From: DATAFF01 sp963744915 | GTDB taxonomy: Bacteria; Pseudomonadota; Alphaproteobacteria; Rhizobiales; Aestuariivirgaceae | Length of the DNA: 64,000 bases | Assembly: GCA_963744915.1 (NCBI GenBank) | Contig: CAVUUY010000007.1 | Location: 186,001 to 250,000 of the forward strand | Direction: 5' to 3' | Shown here: positions 26,146-36,261 of the stretch, one piece after another | How positions within the stretch are numbered: position 1 is the first letter of the stretch | Layout of the letters: each line of letters starts with the position of its first letter | Program-made: the position numbers and the translations under genes | Notes under the pieces: model-generated | Databases searched by the model: none | The model's input: the letters and a program-made list of their open reading frames with translations, nothing else | What the model was told of the DNA's origin: nothing

Positions 26146-27888
26146 TCAGGTATGGGGTGCCAGCGGAAAGCAGCCGACGCCCCGGCGGGTCAGCCGCTTG
26201 CAGGCTTCCCGCGCCTGCTCTTCGTCGAAACCTGAGAACCGCGCCCGGAAAATCGTCTGATTGCCCCGGCTCACCGCCATGGTGAAGGGGAGCTTGCCCT
26301 GCAGCAGATCGGCGGCGGCGGCTTGCGCCGCATTGATCCTCTCCTGAGCCGCGCCCGAGGTCGGGAATGCGCCGATCTGGATGTTCCAGGTCACCGTGTG
26401 GGCCGAACGATCCCCCTCGGTGGTGGTGAGGCTCGCCGGCTCGACCTCCGGCGCTGCCGCGAGCGATGCCCGCGCCGGCTTGACCGCGACGATGACCCTG
26501 GGCGCCGGCGGGGGTGGCGGCGCCGCCTGGCGCATCGCGAACAGGCTGTCGCTCTTGCCGGTCGGCACCGCATCCTCGCTCGGATCGATGGGCATCAATC
26601 CGGCGGCGCCGAAATCGCCTTGGGTCGAGGAATTGTCGGCCACCCGGTCCGGCGTATCCACCTCGGCCATGGGCCCTGGCTCCGCCTGCTGCTGCGACAC
26701 TGGCCGGGCCGCCAGTTCCATCGGTTGCGGCGGCGTCTCGGAGGGCCGGCTGACCGTATCGCCGCCCGGCCGGTCGGCAACATTCGCCGCCTCCTGCGCA
26801 TCGGCCTCCTCGTCGTCACCCGAATCGGCTGCGACCTCCGCCGGAACCAGCTTCATGTCCGGCTCGACGGCATCGGGCTTCGGCTTTGGCACTGGCACGC
26901 CGGCAAGGCGCAGCTTGCTCGTGGGCTTGTCATTCTCGACCGCGGCAGAGGCAACTGCCATGGCATATCCGGGCGGGCGGCCGGCCGCCAGCGCAATGAC
27001 CTTGCCCTTGCCGGCCTTGGGAAAGGCGCTCTCCAGCATGGCCGCCATGTAGCGATTGCGGGCGCTGCCCGAGGCGCCGCCCATCACTACGCCGACCAAG
27101 CGCCGGCCGTCGCGGCCGGCCGAGGTCACGAGGTTGAAGCCCGAGGCCCGCGTATAGCCGGTCTTGATCCCGTCCACCCCCCGCATGCGCCCGAGGAGGC
27201 GATTGTGCGTGCGCACCACGCGTCCGGCAAAGGTGAAGGACGGTCGGGCGAAATAGGCGAATTCCTTCGGGAAATCGCGCTGCAGGCGTAGACCCAGGGT
27301 CGCCATGTCCCGCGCCGTGGTGCGCTGCTCCTGGTTGGGGAGGCCCGAGGCATTGCGGAACGTCGTCCGGGTCATTCCGATCGAGCGGGCGGTGTGCGTC
27401 ATGCGCTCGGCGAATTTCGCTTCCGAGCCGCCGAGATTTTCGGCAATGGTTGCCGCTACGTCGTTTGCCGATTTTGTCACCAGCCCCAGGATGGCGTCCT
27501 CGACCCGGATGGTCTGGCCCGGCCTGAGCCCGAGCTTGGACGGCGCCCGCGAGGCGGAATAGGCCGAGACGGTGAACCGCGAATCCCTGGTGATCTTGCC
27601 GGCTTGCAGGTCCTGGAACAGGAGATAGAGCGTCATCATCTTGGTGAGCGAGGCCGGATAGCGCGGCTCGTCGGGCGAACGCTCATAGATCGGCTTGCCC
27701 GAATAGGCATCGATGGCGATGGCCGAGAAGGGCGGCCTGTAGGCTGCTGCCGCCGGCCGGGAGCGGGCCGCCACCGGCTCGGCCAGAAGGCCTGCCGCCA
27801 CGGCAACTGCCAGGAGGATTGCGAGCGAGCGTGCCGTTCGCCATGCCATGGAGCGTCCGAATGATGACGCGCGCACCATCACCAGCAC
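26146..27888 (-). CDS. D-alanyl-D-alanine carboxypeptidase with C-terminal SPOR domain
   Basis: Penicillin-binding protein of the DacA/DacF type that trims the terminal D-Ala from peptidoglycan stem peptides in the periplasm. The 580 residues contain a signal sequence (residues about 15-42), the serine peptidase domain with SLTK (SxxK), SAN (SxN) and KTG in order, a long Pro/Asp-rich linker, and a C-terminal SPOR-type domain (WNIQIGAFPTSGAAQERI) that binds denuded septal glycan. This suggests action at division sites. The linker of about 170 residues is low-complexity. It converges with the J-domain gene (34 bp gap). Confidence 0.92.
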   Translation of the reverse strand: MLVMVRASSFGRSMAWRTARSLAILLAVAVAAGLLAEPVAARSRPAAAAYRPPFSAIAIDAYSGKPIYERSPDEPRYPASLTKMMTLYLLFQDLQAGKITRDSRFTVSAYSASRAPSKLGLRPGQTIRVEDAILGLVTKSANDVAATIAENLGGSEAKFAERMTHTARSIGMTRTTFRNASGLPNQEQRTTARDMATLGLRLQRDFPKEFAYFARPSFTFAGRVVRTHNRLLGRMRGVDGIKTGYTRASGFNLVTSAGRDGRRLVGVVMGGASGSARNRYMAAMLESAFPKAGKGKVIALAAGRPPGYAMAVASAAVENDKPTSKLRLAGVPVPKPKPDAVEPDMKLVPAEVAADSGDDEEADAQEAANVADRPGGDTVSRPSETPPQPMELAARPVSQQQAEPGPMAEVDTPDRVADNSSTQGDFGAAGLMPIDPSEDAVPTGKSDSLFAMRQAAPPPPPAPRVIVAVKPARASLAAAPEVEPASLTTTEGDRSAHTVTWNIQIGAFPTSGAAQERINAAQAAAADLLQGKLPFTMAVSRGNQTIFRARFSGFDEEQAREACKRLTRRGVGCFPLAPHT

Positions 27889-28162
27889 CTCAAGATTCCT
27901 TCTGGTCCCCTTATGGCCTCGACCTTGAGCGAGGCGCCGATCTCGCGACCGTCACTCTTGAGCGCTGAGCAGCGATGACACCCGATTCAGCACGCAACAG
28001 ACGACAGCCAAGCTTCAGAACAGCCTCCCGCTCTGTCCTGCAAATCAGCTTCGCAACTCATTCCTAACAAGACGTAAAAACCTTGGCCAATAAATGTCAG
28101 CCCTTTTCCGCATAAGTTTAGGAAATGATGCAGGGGCGCCACATCGTCGCATATCCGTCTTA
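27889..28162. other. Intergenic stretch without a recognisable gene
   Basis: Between the divergent carboxypeptidase and phasin genes. I see no convincing coding frame, tRNA or repeat here; base composition drops towards A+T near 28040-28160, as expected ahead of the phasin promoter. Short open frames on the minus strand have no ribosome-binding site and no protein-like composition. Confidence 0.5.
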
Positions 28163-28177
28163 TTGTGCAGTGCAAAA
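28163..28177 (+). promoter_or_regulatory. Operator-like site 1 upstream of the phasin gene (PhaR-like)
   Basis: TTGTGCAGTGCAAAA holds the short repeat TGCA-G-TGCA just upstream of the -35 box. PhaR/AniA regulators of polyhydroxyalkanoate genes bind TGC/GCA-rich sites upstream of phasin genes, so this is a plausible repressor site. Site identity is inference from motif and position. Confidence 0.5.
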
Positions 28178-28182
28178 TTCCC

Positions 28183-28212
28183 TTGACGAAATTTTGTGCA
28201 ACGCATTATATC
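28183..28212 (+). promoter_or_regulatory. Sigma-70 promoter of the phasin gene
   Basis: TTGACG (28183-28188) and TATATC (28207-28212) are spaced by 18 bases (17 to the overlapping TTATAT), a near-consensus housekeeping promoter and the strongest seen in the window. Transcription would start about 45 bases before the phasin ATG. It is bracketed by two TGCA-type operator-like sites. Confidence 0.65.
28193..28207 (+). promoter_or_regulatory. Operator-like site 2 overlapping the phasin promoter spacer (PhaR-like)
   Basis: TTTGTGCAACGCATT contains TGCA-A-CGCA, one mismatch from the core of site 1. The cores start 31 bp apart, close to three helical turns, so proteins on both sites would face the same side of the DNA, and binding here would block RNA polymerase. 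Confidence 0.45.
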
Positions 28213-28266
28213 CACGCCAGACCCGGAGGATGGTATCCGGTCTGCCCCCAGCAGGAGATTGTGGCG

Positions 28267-28617
28267 ATGATTAAGTCGTTCGAGGACGTGCAGGACTACG
28301 GCAAGCAGGGTTTCGAGGCTTGGGTCGCCTCCGCCACCGCGATGACCAAGGGCTTCCAGGCTGTCGCCGCCGAGACTGCCGAATACTCGAAGAAGTCGTT
28401 CGAGAAGGGCACTGCGGCTCTGCAGGAAATGATGGCAGCCAAGTCTCTGGACCGCGCATTGGCGGTTCAACAGGGCTTTGCCAAGGACGCCTATGAAGGC
28501 TTTGTCGGCCAGCTGAACAGGTTCGGCGAGCTTTACGCTGCGGCCGCCAAGGAGGCCTACAAGCCGTTCGAGACCCAGATTGCCCAGCTTACCAACAAGG
28601 TCGGCGCCCCCAAATAA
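28267..28617 (+). CDS. Phasin-family protein
   Basis: Small amphipathic protein that coats polyhydroxyalkanoate granules. The 116-residue product (MIKSFEDVQDYGKQGFEAWV..., then GFQAVAAETAEYSKKSFE and LAVQQGFAKDAYEGFVGQLN) is almost all helix with the phasin pattern of spaced Phe/Tyr residues. The ATG at 28267 follows AGGAG by nine bases; the frame is open upstream but includes the promoter, so a longer start is excluded. A strong intrinsic terminator follows, making this a monocistronic, probably highly expressed gene. The expected control is a PhaR-like repressor; PHA synthase genes are not in the window. Confidence 0.9.
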   Translation: MIKSFEDVQDYGKQGFEAWVASATAMTKGFQAVAAETAEYSKKSFEKGTAALQEMMAAKSLDRALAVQQGFAKDAYEGFVGQLNRFGELYAAAAKEAYKPFETQIAQLTNKVGAPK

Positions 28618-28642
28618 TCGCCTCGCGCGTCGTCTTTTCATG

Positions 28643-28676
28643 ACGCCCGGTCGGGAACTCCCCGGCCGGGCGTTTT
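28643..28676 (+). terminator. Intrinsic terminator of the phasin gene
   Basis: A 13-bp stem (28643-28655 with 28661-28673, one G-T type mismatch), a loop AACTC and a run of four T form a textbook rho-independent terminator 25 bases after the phasin stop. Confidence 0.85.
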
Positions 28677-28751
28677 GCATATTCGCCGCTCTCCCATGAT
28701 GATTGCGCTCACCAAGTGAAAAGCGTCTCCCCTCAGCGCCGGGAGCACCTA

Positions 28752-28757
28752 TATAAT
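28752..28757 (+). promoter_or_regulatory. Possible -10 box of clpS
   Basis: TATAAT lies 24 bases before the clpS ATG in otherwise GC-rich DNA. No good -35 hexamer is found 16-18 bases upstream, so an alternative sigma factor or activator-dependent promoter is possible. Confidence 0.35.
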
Positions 28758-28780
28758 CGGCTCTCGGACCGAGCACGGGA

Positions 28781-29128
28781 ATGACGAGCAGCGAATTGAC
28801 CATGGCTGGAAAGGCTGGGCGCCCCAAGGACGGGTCGCAGACGGGTGTCATCACCAGGACTGAGCCGAAAACCAAGAAGCCCAGCCTCTACAAGGTTCTG
28901 CTGCTCAATGACGACTACACGCCCATGGAGTTCGTTGTTCATGTTCTTGAGCGGTTTTTCAACAAGGGCCGGGAAGAGGCCACACGAATCATGCTCCATG
29001 TGCACCAGCGGGGCATCGGCGTCTGTGGCGTTTATACCTATGAGGTGGCGGAAACGAAGGTCACCCAGGTAATGGACTTTGCACGGCAGAACCAGCATCC
29101 GCTACAGTGCACCATGGAAAAGGAGTAG
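28781..29128 (+). CDS. clpS: ATP-dependent Clp protease adaptor ClpS
   Basis: Delivers N-degron substrates to ClpAP. The 115 residues include the core fold YKVLLLNDDYTPMEFVV (with the Asn-Asp pair that binds the substrate N-terminus), HVHQRGIGVCGVYTYEVAETK and an extended N-terminus of about 35 residues. The start at 28781 has GGGA close upstream; a second in-frame ATG at 28802 would give a shorter N-terminus. It precedes clpA by 9 bp, the standard order. Confidence 0.95.
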   Translation: MTSSELTMAGKAGRPKDGSQTGVITRTEPKTKKPSLYKVLLLNDDYTPMEFVVHVLERFFNKGREEATRIMLHVHQRGIGVCGVYTYEVAETKVTQVMDFARQNQHPLQCTMEKE

Positions 29129-29137
29129 TCTCACCTC

Positions 29138-31561
<2,424 letters not shown>

Positions 31562-31575
31562 GCTCCCGACGAGAA

Positions 31576-31714
31576 GCCTCTCCCTCTTGCGGGGGGAGGG
31601 TGGCTGAGCTTGCGAAGAACAGCCCCCTCAGCCTCGGCTTGCCGGGCACCCTCTCTCTGTCGGGACGGGGAGGACGGCGAATGAAGAGCGCTCTCCCTTT
31701 ATCCGGAAGAGCGC
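31576..31714. repeat. Palindrome-rich intergenic repeat-like element
   Basis: The gap after clpA holds several pyrimidine/purine-rich inverted segments: CCTCTCCCTCTTGCGGGGGG with the following GAGGGTGG, a CCCTCTCTCTG...GGGACGGGGAGG part, and a perfect 7-bp hairpin GCGCTCT (31688-31694) / AGAGCGC (31708-31714). This composition is like the dispersed intergenic repeats of many Hyphomicrobiales. I found no convincing second copy inside the window, so dispersal is inferred. The last hairpin could also end the minus-strand gene that follows. Confidence 0.45.
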
Positions 31715-31744
31715 ATAGACGGCGCCGTGCCTCAACTTGCATTC

Positions 31745-32251
31745 TCAGGCAACCGCAACACCCACCGGCAGATCGCCGTGCTGCCGCGTGTCGGTGATCT
31801 CCTGAAGCGCTTCGCCGCGCAGCTTGGCAACATGATCATCATGGTTGGTTTCGGCTTTGAGGGCCTCTTCGTTCCCCTTCTGGGCCGAACCGACGACGTC
31901 GCCGCCGGACTCGCTCTCAGCGTTCGTCGTGGTCGTTTCCTGAACGATGGTTCCTGCCGACGACGCCACCGTCTGCATCTGCTTGATGGCATTGCCGGCT
32001 TCGATTCTTGCCTCGCTCGCGCCGATCGTGATTGCCGTGCCGTTCAGCTCGGCTTCCGCCCGCTGCTGCTTGGCCTCTGCCGACACCACGCCCTTCTGCC
32101 ATGTCGATGTCGGGGCAGCATCCGGAATCCAGCGGGTGTTGGGAGAGGGACTGAGAATTCCAGGGCTCACGTTGGACGGCGGCGCCTCTTCCGGTTTCTT
32201 GGTTTCGACAGCGGGATTGGTGCCCCGCGCCTTTCCAATCTGAAATGTCAT
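31745..32251 (-). CDS. Unknown Ser/Thr/Ala/Glu-rich soluble protein
   Basis: A 168-residue protein with no hydrophobic segment: polar, Pro/Ser-rich N-terminal third (NPAVETKKPEEAPPSNVSPG), a helix-prone Ala/Glu middle, and a Thr/Asn/Ser patch (QETTTTNAESESGG). I do not recognise a family. ATG 32249-32251 follows GAGGAGAG, which decides the start over a longer open frame. GC content looks lower than in core genes. Seventy-one bases upstream is a perfect 7-bp-arm palindrome that also occurs upstream of the CesT-like chaperone gene. The unstructured polar N-terminus without signal peptide is compatible with, but does not prove, a secreted type III substrate. Confidence 0.65.
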   Translation of the reverse strand: MTFQIGKARGTNPAVETKKPEEAPPSNVSPGILSPSPNTRWIPDAAPTSTWQKGVVSAEAKQQRAEAELNGTAITIGASEARIEAGNAIKQMQTVASSAGTIVQETTTTNAESESGGDVVGSAQKGNEEALKAETNHDDHVAKLRGEALQEITDTRQHGDLPVGVAVA

Positions 32252-32321
32252 TTGAGTCTCTCCTCGTTGGTGCGCATCGGAACGCAACGAGAAACCGACT
32301 ATCACGCGTCCTGCGGCCGCC

Positions 32322-32339
32322 CTGTGCCGTTTGGCACAG
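32322..32339. promoter_or_regulatory. Palindromic operator-like site, copy A
   Basis: CTGTGCCGTTTGGCACAG has perfect 7-bp inverted arms around GTTT, the architecture of a dimeric regulator site. It lies 71 bp upstream of the minus-strand unknown gene and just beyond the phn operon's last gene. It shares 15 of 18 bases with copy B at 39338-39355. The cognate regulator is unknown. Confidence 0.6.
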
Positions 32340-32356
32340 TCCATTGGAAAATTTCG

Positions 32357-32926
32357 CTAACTTGCGGCAGAACCGCCGTCGGCGATCTGGCGCAGCGCCA
32401 TGACGAAAAGCCGGGCTGCGTGCGCCGGTGTCCTGTCATTTTCAATGCTGATGACTGGCAGGCCGGAGGGCAGCGGCGGCACGGTCCGGGTCACCCGCTC
32501 CTTGATGTCCTCGGCCGTCTCCCGGCCGCGCCGCGACAGCCTTTCGGCGAGGATGGCGGCGGGCGCGGTGACCTGCAGCACCACCACGCGGCGCTGATCG
32601 GCGAGCGCTTCGCCGACCACCGAGCGCGACACATTGACGACCACCACCTTGCCCCGCTCGAGCGCCGCCTCGATGCTTCGCGGCACGCCATAGAGCTGGC
32701 CATGTGCCGCCCAGGACAGCGCATAGCCGCCCGCCGCCTGCTCGCGCGCAAAGGCTTCCGCCGTCCGTTCCTCGACCGGCTCGTCGCTGTCGGACGGCCT
32801 GGTCACGTGGCGGCGAGGGAACAGGAAGCGATCATCGCCGGCAAGCGCCTCGCGGGCGATGGCGAGCAGCGTATCCTTGCCGGCGCCGCTCGGCCCGACT
32901 ATCAGAACCAGGATTCCCGCCGGCAT
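32357..32926 (-). CDS. phnN: Ribose 1,5-bisphosphate phosphokinase
   Basis: Phosphorylates ribose 1,5-bisphosphate to PRPP, the salvage step of the C-P lyase pathway. The 189-residue kinase has a P-loop GPSGAGKDTLL near its start and RRHVTRPSDSDEP (guanylate-kinase-like). Its ATG overlaps the phnM stop (ATGA at 32923-32926), so I start at MPAGILVLIVG rather than nine codons upstream. It is the last gene of the phn operon. Confidence 0.93.
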   Translation of the reverse strand: MPAGILVLIVGPSGAGKDTLLAIAREALAGDDRFLFPRRHVTRPSDSDEPVEERTAEAFAREQAAGGYALSWAAHGQLYGVPRSIEAALERGKVVVVNVSRSVVGEALADQRRVVVLQVTAPAAILAERLSRRGRETAEDIKERVTRTVPPLPSGLPVISIENDRTPAHAARLFVMALRQIADGGSAAS

Positions 32927-34056
32927 CAGAGCACCCGGCGGCCTTCCCGCCACACCCGCCGCACCAGCGGAAAGCCGTGATCGACATTGACCTGGATGAG
33001 ATCGGCTCGCTTGCCGACGGCGATCTCGCCGCGATCGTCGAGGCCGACCGCCGCTGCCGGGTTGCGGGTCACCGTCGCGATGGCTGCCGCCAGCGCGATG
33101 CCCTGGACGGCCTGCGGCAGCGCGAAGGCGGCAGCGAGCAGGCTCGCCGGCACATAGTCCGACGACATCAGGTCGAGGTGACCGTGGGCGGCCACCTCCA
33201 AGGTCGAGATATTGCCGGAATGCGACCCGCCCCGGACGAGGTTCGGGGCGCCCATCAGCACCTTGAGCCCCGCCTCATGGGCTGCGGCCGCAGCATCGGC
33301 GGTGGTCGGAAATTCGGCAATCGTGACGCCCTCGGCGATCGCCTCGTCGACATGCTCGGCGGTGGCATCGTCATGGCTGGCGAGCCTCAGCCCGAGCCGG
33401 CGCGCCAGTGCCACGATGGCGATGCGGTTGCGCGCCGAATGGCTGTCGCGCAGCTCCTGGCGATCGCCGATGAAGGCTTCGAGCTGATCCGGCGCCATGA
33501 TGCGCTTGGCGAGATAATACTCGCGGAACTTCTCGATGGTTACGAACTGTCGCTCGCCCGGCGTATGATCCATCACCGACAAGAGCCTGAGATTGGGGTC
33601 GCCGGCGAAAGCCTCGGCAATCTCGGCGGTGTCGGGGCAGGGGAGCTCGCAGCGCAGATGGATGAGGTGGTCGGCGCGCAGCAGGCCACGCCGCTTGGCG
33701 TCGGCCACGGCTTCGGCCAGCCTTTGCGAGCCCGTGGCAGAGGTTCCCGGCTCGAACGAGCCGGCGCGGAGCGCATCCAGCACCGTCGTGATGCCGGCCG
33801 CCGCGATCAATGCGTCATGGGCGATCAGCGCCGGAATGGCTGGCCATTCGACACCCGGCCGCGGCAGGTGCTGGGCTTCGAGATTGTCGGTATGAAGCTC
33901 GATGAGCCCGGGCAGCAGATAGTCGCCGCCGAGATCCTCGCCGCTCGCCGTCGCCGAGATATCGCCAATGACCGCATCGCGGATCATCACCGAACCGCGC
34001 GCCACGCTGTCGGCCAGCACGATCCGCGCATTGGTGAAAACCGTTTCGGCCTGCAT
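32926..34056 (-). CDS. phnM: Alpha-D-ribose 1-methylphosphonate 5-triphosphate diphosphatase
   Basis: Amidohydrolase-superfamily enzyme that removes pyrophosphate from the PhnGHIL product before C-P cleavage. The 376 residues contain LLPGLIELHTDNLEAQHLPRP (metal-binding His and the PhnM-specific DN), and GRRADLIQVN near the C-terminus. Length fits PhnM. It overlaps phnN by one base and follows the DUF1045 gene by 16 bp. Confidence 0.95.
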   Translation of the reverse strand: MQAETVFTNARIVLADSVARGSVMIRDAVIGDISATASGEDLGGDYLLPGLIELHTDNLEAQHLPRPGVEWPAIPALIAHDALIAAAGITTVLDALRAGSFEPGTSATGSQRLAEAVADAKRRGLLRADHLIHLRCELPCPDTAEIAEAFAGDPNLRLLSVMDHTPGERQFVTIEKFREYYLAKRIMAPDQLEAFIGDRQELRDSHSARNRIAIVALARRLGLRLASHDDATAEHVDEAIAEGVTIAEFPTTADAAAAAHEAGLKVLMGAPNLVRGGSHSGNISTLEVAAHGHLDLMSSDYVPASLLAAAFALPQAVQGIALAAAIATVTRNPAAAVGLDDRGEIAVGKRADLIQVNVDHGFPLVRRVWREGRRVL

Positions 34057-34072
34057 GTGATCTCCCGTCGGT

Positions 34073-34762
34073 TCAACCTGACAGCGAATAGCGAGCCCCT
34101 ATGACAAAGCCTCTTCCATCGCCGCTGTCTTTGAACAGAGTCAAGGCATCGATTAGCATTTCGGCTTGTAGATCAGTAGAAAAATAGTCGTTCGCAATAG
34201 TTGCCAGCCGACCCAGGATTTCGCCGTCGGCCGGCCCGGTCAGGGTGATGTGGAAACGGAATTCCTCCAGGACGTAGGGATAGCCGAAGCGGCCGAGCAG
34301 CGCCTCCTGGCGTGCGCTCAGACCGGCCGACCGGCGCTTTGCCAGCTCTGCTGCCGAGGGCGGCGCCCTGAGGTGATCGAGCGCGCGCACGCAGGTCGCT
34401 GCGAGCTGCGCGATGTCGGCCGATTCATGTGACGGCGTCAGTGCGAGAAAATGGCCGATCCGGCTCACCTGGAGACGGGGCAGGGGCACTGGCGCGAGCC
34501 GGGTGGCCAAAGCGGCGACCGCCGCGGCGACGGCCGCATCGTCAAGCCCCGGCCGGAGGTGAAAGGGCGGCTTCAGGGTCGCATGGGCTCCATAGTGCCG
34601 CGGCTCGGCCGTGACCGCGCCGAGCGCCGCGGCGGTAAGGCCGGGCAGGGCCGGCTGGGGCAGCGCCTCGCCGCTATCGGCATCGCGGCCTAGCCATGCG
34701 CTGAGGCGTCGATGGAAGCCGCTCCGGGGCGCTGGCGCATGATAGACGGCGTAGCGTGGCAT
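34073..34762 (-). CDS. DUF1045 phosphonate-operon protein
   Basis: A 229-residue protein of the DUF1045 family, repeatedly found in alphaproteobacterial C-P lyase operons. It has two H-x-T/S-like pairs of the 2H phosphoesterase type: HATLKPPFHL and FHITLTGP. Membership in the 2H superfamily suggests hydrolysis of a cyclic phosphate; since 5-phosphoribosyl 1,2-cyclic phosphate arises in this pathway and phnP is absent here, DUF1045 may open that ring. That role is inference from motif and context. Confidence 0.82.
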   Translation of the reverse strand: MPRYAVYHAPAPRSGFHRRLSAWLGRDADSGEALPQPALPGLTAAALGAVTAEPRHYGAHATLKPPFHLRPGLDDAAVAAAVAALATRLAPVPLPRLQVSRIGHFLALTPSHESADIAQLAATCVRALDHLRAPPSAAELAKRRSAGLSARQEALLGRFGYPYVLEEFRFHITLTGPADGEILGRLATIANDYFSTDLQAEMLIDALTLFKDSGDGRGFVIGARYSLSG

Positions 34763-34783
34763 GGTCGTTGGCGAGCCTCGCCC

Positions 34784-35476
34784 CTAGGGCCCCGAACCGG
34801 CAAGCTCGAACGTCCGAGTCGCCACCTGCTGGCGCGCCGCCGCGTCATGGAAGATGCCGATGATGGCCGTCCCCTGCGCCCGCGCCTCATCGATCATCTC
34901 GAGCACGCGGGCCCGGTTGGCCGGATCGAGCGAAGCCGTTGGCTCGTCGAGCAGCAGGATCGGCGAAGTGGCGGCAAAGCCGCGGGCGATATTGACCCGC
35001 TGCTGCTCGCCGCCGGAGAAGGTGACCGGCGACAGGTGCCAGAGGGTTTGCGGAATGGCCAGCCGCTCGAGCAGCCCGCCGGCCCGGGCCTTGGCCCGGG
35101 CGGGATCCTCGCCGCGCTCGATCAGCGGCTCGGCGACGATGTCGAGCGTCGGCACCCGCGGAATGGCGCGCAGGAACTGGGTGACCGAGCCGATGGTGTG
35201 GCGGCGGATCTCTCCGATGAGCCGCGGTGCCGCGGTGGCGATGTCGACGAAGGCGCCGCCATGCCACACCTCGATCCGCCCCGCCCCGGCCCGGTAGGTG
35301 CCGTAGATCAGCTTGAGCAGCGAGCTCTTGCCGGTGCCGGACGGACCCGTCACCGCCAGCACCTCGCCGCGCCCCAGCACCAGGTCGAGCCGGTCGAACA
35401 CCGGGATCTCGACGCCGCCCTGGATATGCAGCCGGAAGGTCTTGCTCAGCTGGTTGATCTTGAGAAGCGTCGCCAT
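34784..35476 (-). CDS. phnL: C-P lyase ABC-type subunit PhnL
   Basis: ATP-binding protein needed with PhnGHI for attaching the phosphonate to ribose. The 230 residues show Walker A GPSGTGKSSLLKLIYG, signature FSGGEQQRVNIARG, and Walker B LLLDEPTASLDP. The frame stays open further upstream into phnK, but the ATG at 35474-35476, two bases after the phnK stop, gives the family N-terminus (MATLLKINQLSKTF). Confidence 0.94.
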   Translation of the reverse strand: MATLLKINQLSKTFRLHIQGGVEIPVFDRLDLVLGRGEVLAVTGPSGTGKSSLLKLIYGTYRAGAGRIEVWHGGAFVDIATAAPRLIGEIRRHTIGSVTQFLRAIPRVPTLDIVAEPLIERGEDPARAKARAGGLLERLAIPQTLWHLSPVTFSGGEQQRVNIARGFAATSPILLLDEPTASLDPANRARVLEMIDEARAQGTAIIGIFHDAAARQQVATRTFELAGSGP

Positions 35477-35478
35477 GG

Positions 35479-36259
35479 TCAGACCTGCAGCACCGAGGAC
35501 ACCAGCAGCTGCGTATAGGGTTCCTGCGGATCCTCCAGAACCTGGTCGGTGAGGCCGCTCTCGATGACCCGTCCCGCCTGCATCACCATCATCCGGCTGG
35601 ACAAAAGCCGCGCCACTGCGAGATCGTGGGTGACGACGACCGCCGACAGGCCTGAGCCATGCGTCAGCCGCCGCATCAGGTCGAGCAGCCGCGCCTGGAC
35701 CGAGACGTCGAGCCCGCCGGTCGGCTCGTCCATGAAGACGAGGCGCGGCGCGGTGACCAGGTTGCGGGCGATCTGCAGCCGCTGCCGCATGCCGCCGGAA
35801 TAGGCATTGGGGCTGTCGTCGATCCGGTCGCCCGCGATCTCGACCCGTTCCATCCAATCGAGCGCCGCCCCCCTGATCCGGCCATAATGGCGCTCGCCCA
35901 CCGCCATCAACCGCTCGCCGATATTGGCCCCTGCCGACACGCCCATCCGCAAGCCCTCGCGCGGATCCTGGTGCACGAAGCCCCAGTCGGTTCGCATCAG
36001 CAGGCGGCGCTCCGCCTCGCTCAATTCATCGAGCGCCGCCATCCGCCCGTCGCGCAGCCGGTAGTGAACCCTGCCGCTCGACAGCGAAAGCTGCATCGAC
36101 AGGCATTTCAGCAGGGTCGACTTGCCCGAGCCCGAACTCGCCGACCACCGCCAGCACCTCTCCCGGCCAGAGCGCGAAGCTGACATCGCGGCAACCGATG
36201 CGCTCGCCATAGTGCTTGCCGAGGCCATCGGCCGCCAACAGGGGCTGTTCGTCGCTCAT
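35479..36259 (-). pseudogene. phnK: C-P lyase ABC-type subunit PhnK, interrupted by a one-base insertion in Walker A
   Basis: PhnK binds the C-P lyase core complex and couples ATP use to its cycle. The gene starts MSDEQPLLAADGLGKHYGE at 36257-36259 and reads normally to LAVVGE. The next bases on the minus strand are GAGTTCGGG where GAGTCGGGC is expected; deleting one base restores GESGSGKSTLLKCLSM (Walker A) and the rest (signature YSGGMRQRLQIARN, Walker B LVFMDEPTGGLDV) to the stop at 35479. The repaired protein has 259 residues, the family size. The insertion (plus strand GAACTC, 36134-36139) lies on a GANTC site like two other frameshifts here, so it may be a base-calling error. If real, C-P lyase would lack a functional PhnK. 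Confidence 0.92.
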
Positions 36260-36261
36260 GC

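Noticed and set aside
27987..28175. Short minus-strand open frame in the carboxypeptidase-phasin gap
   Set aside because: No ribosome-binding site, overlaps the phasin promoter, and composition is not protein-like.
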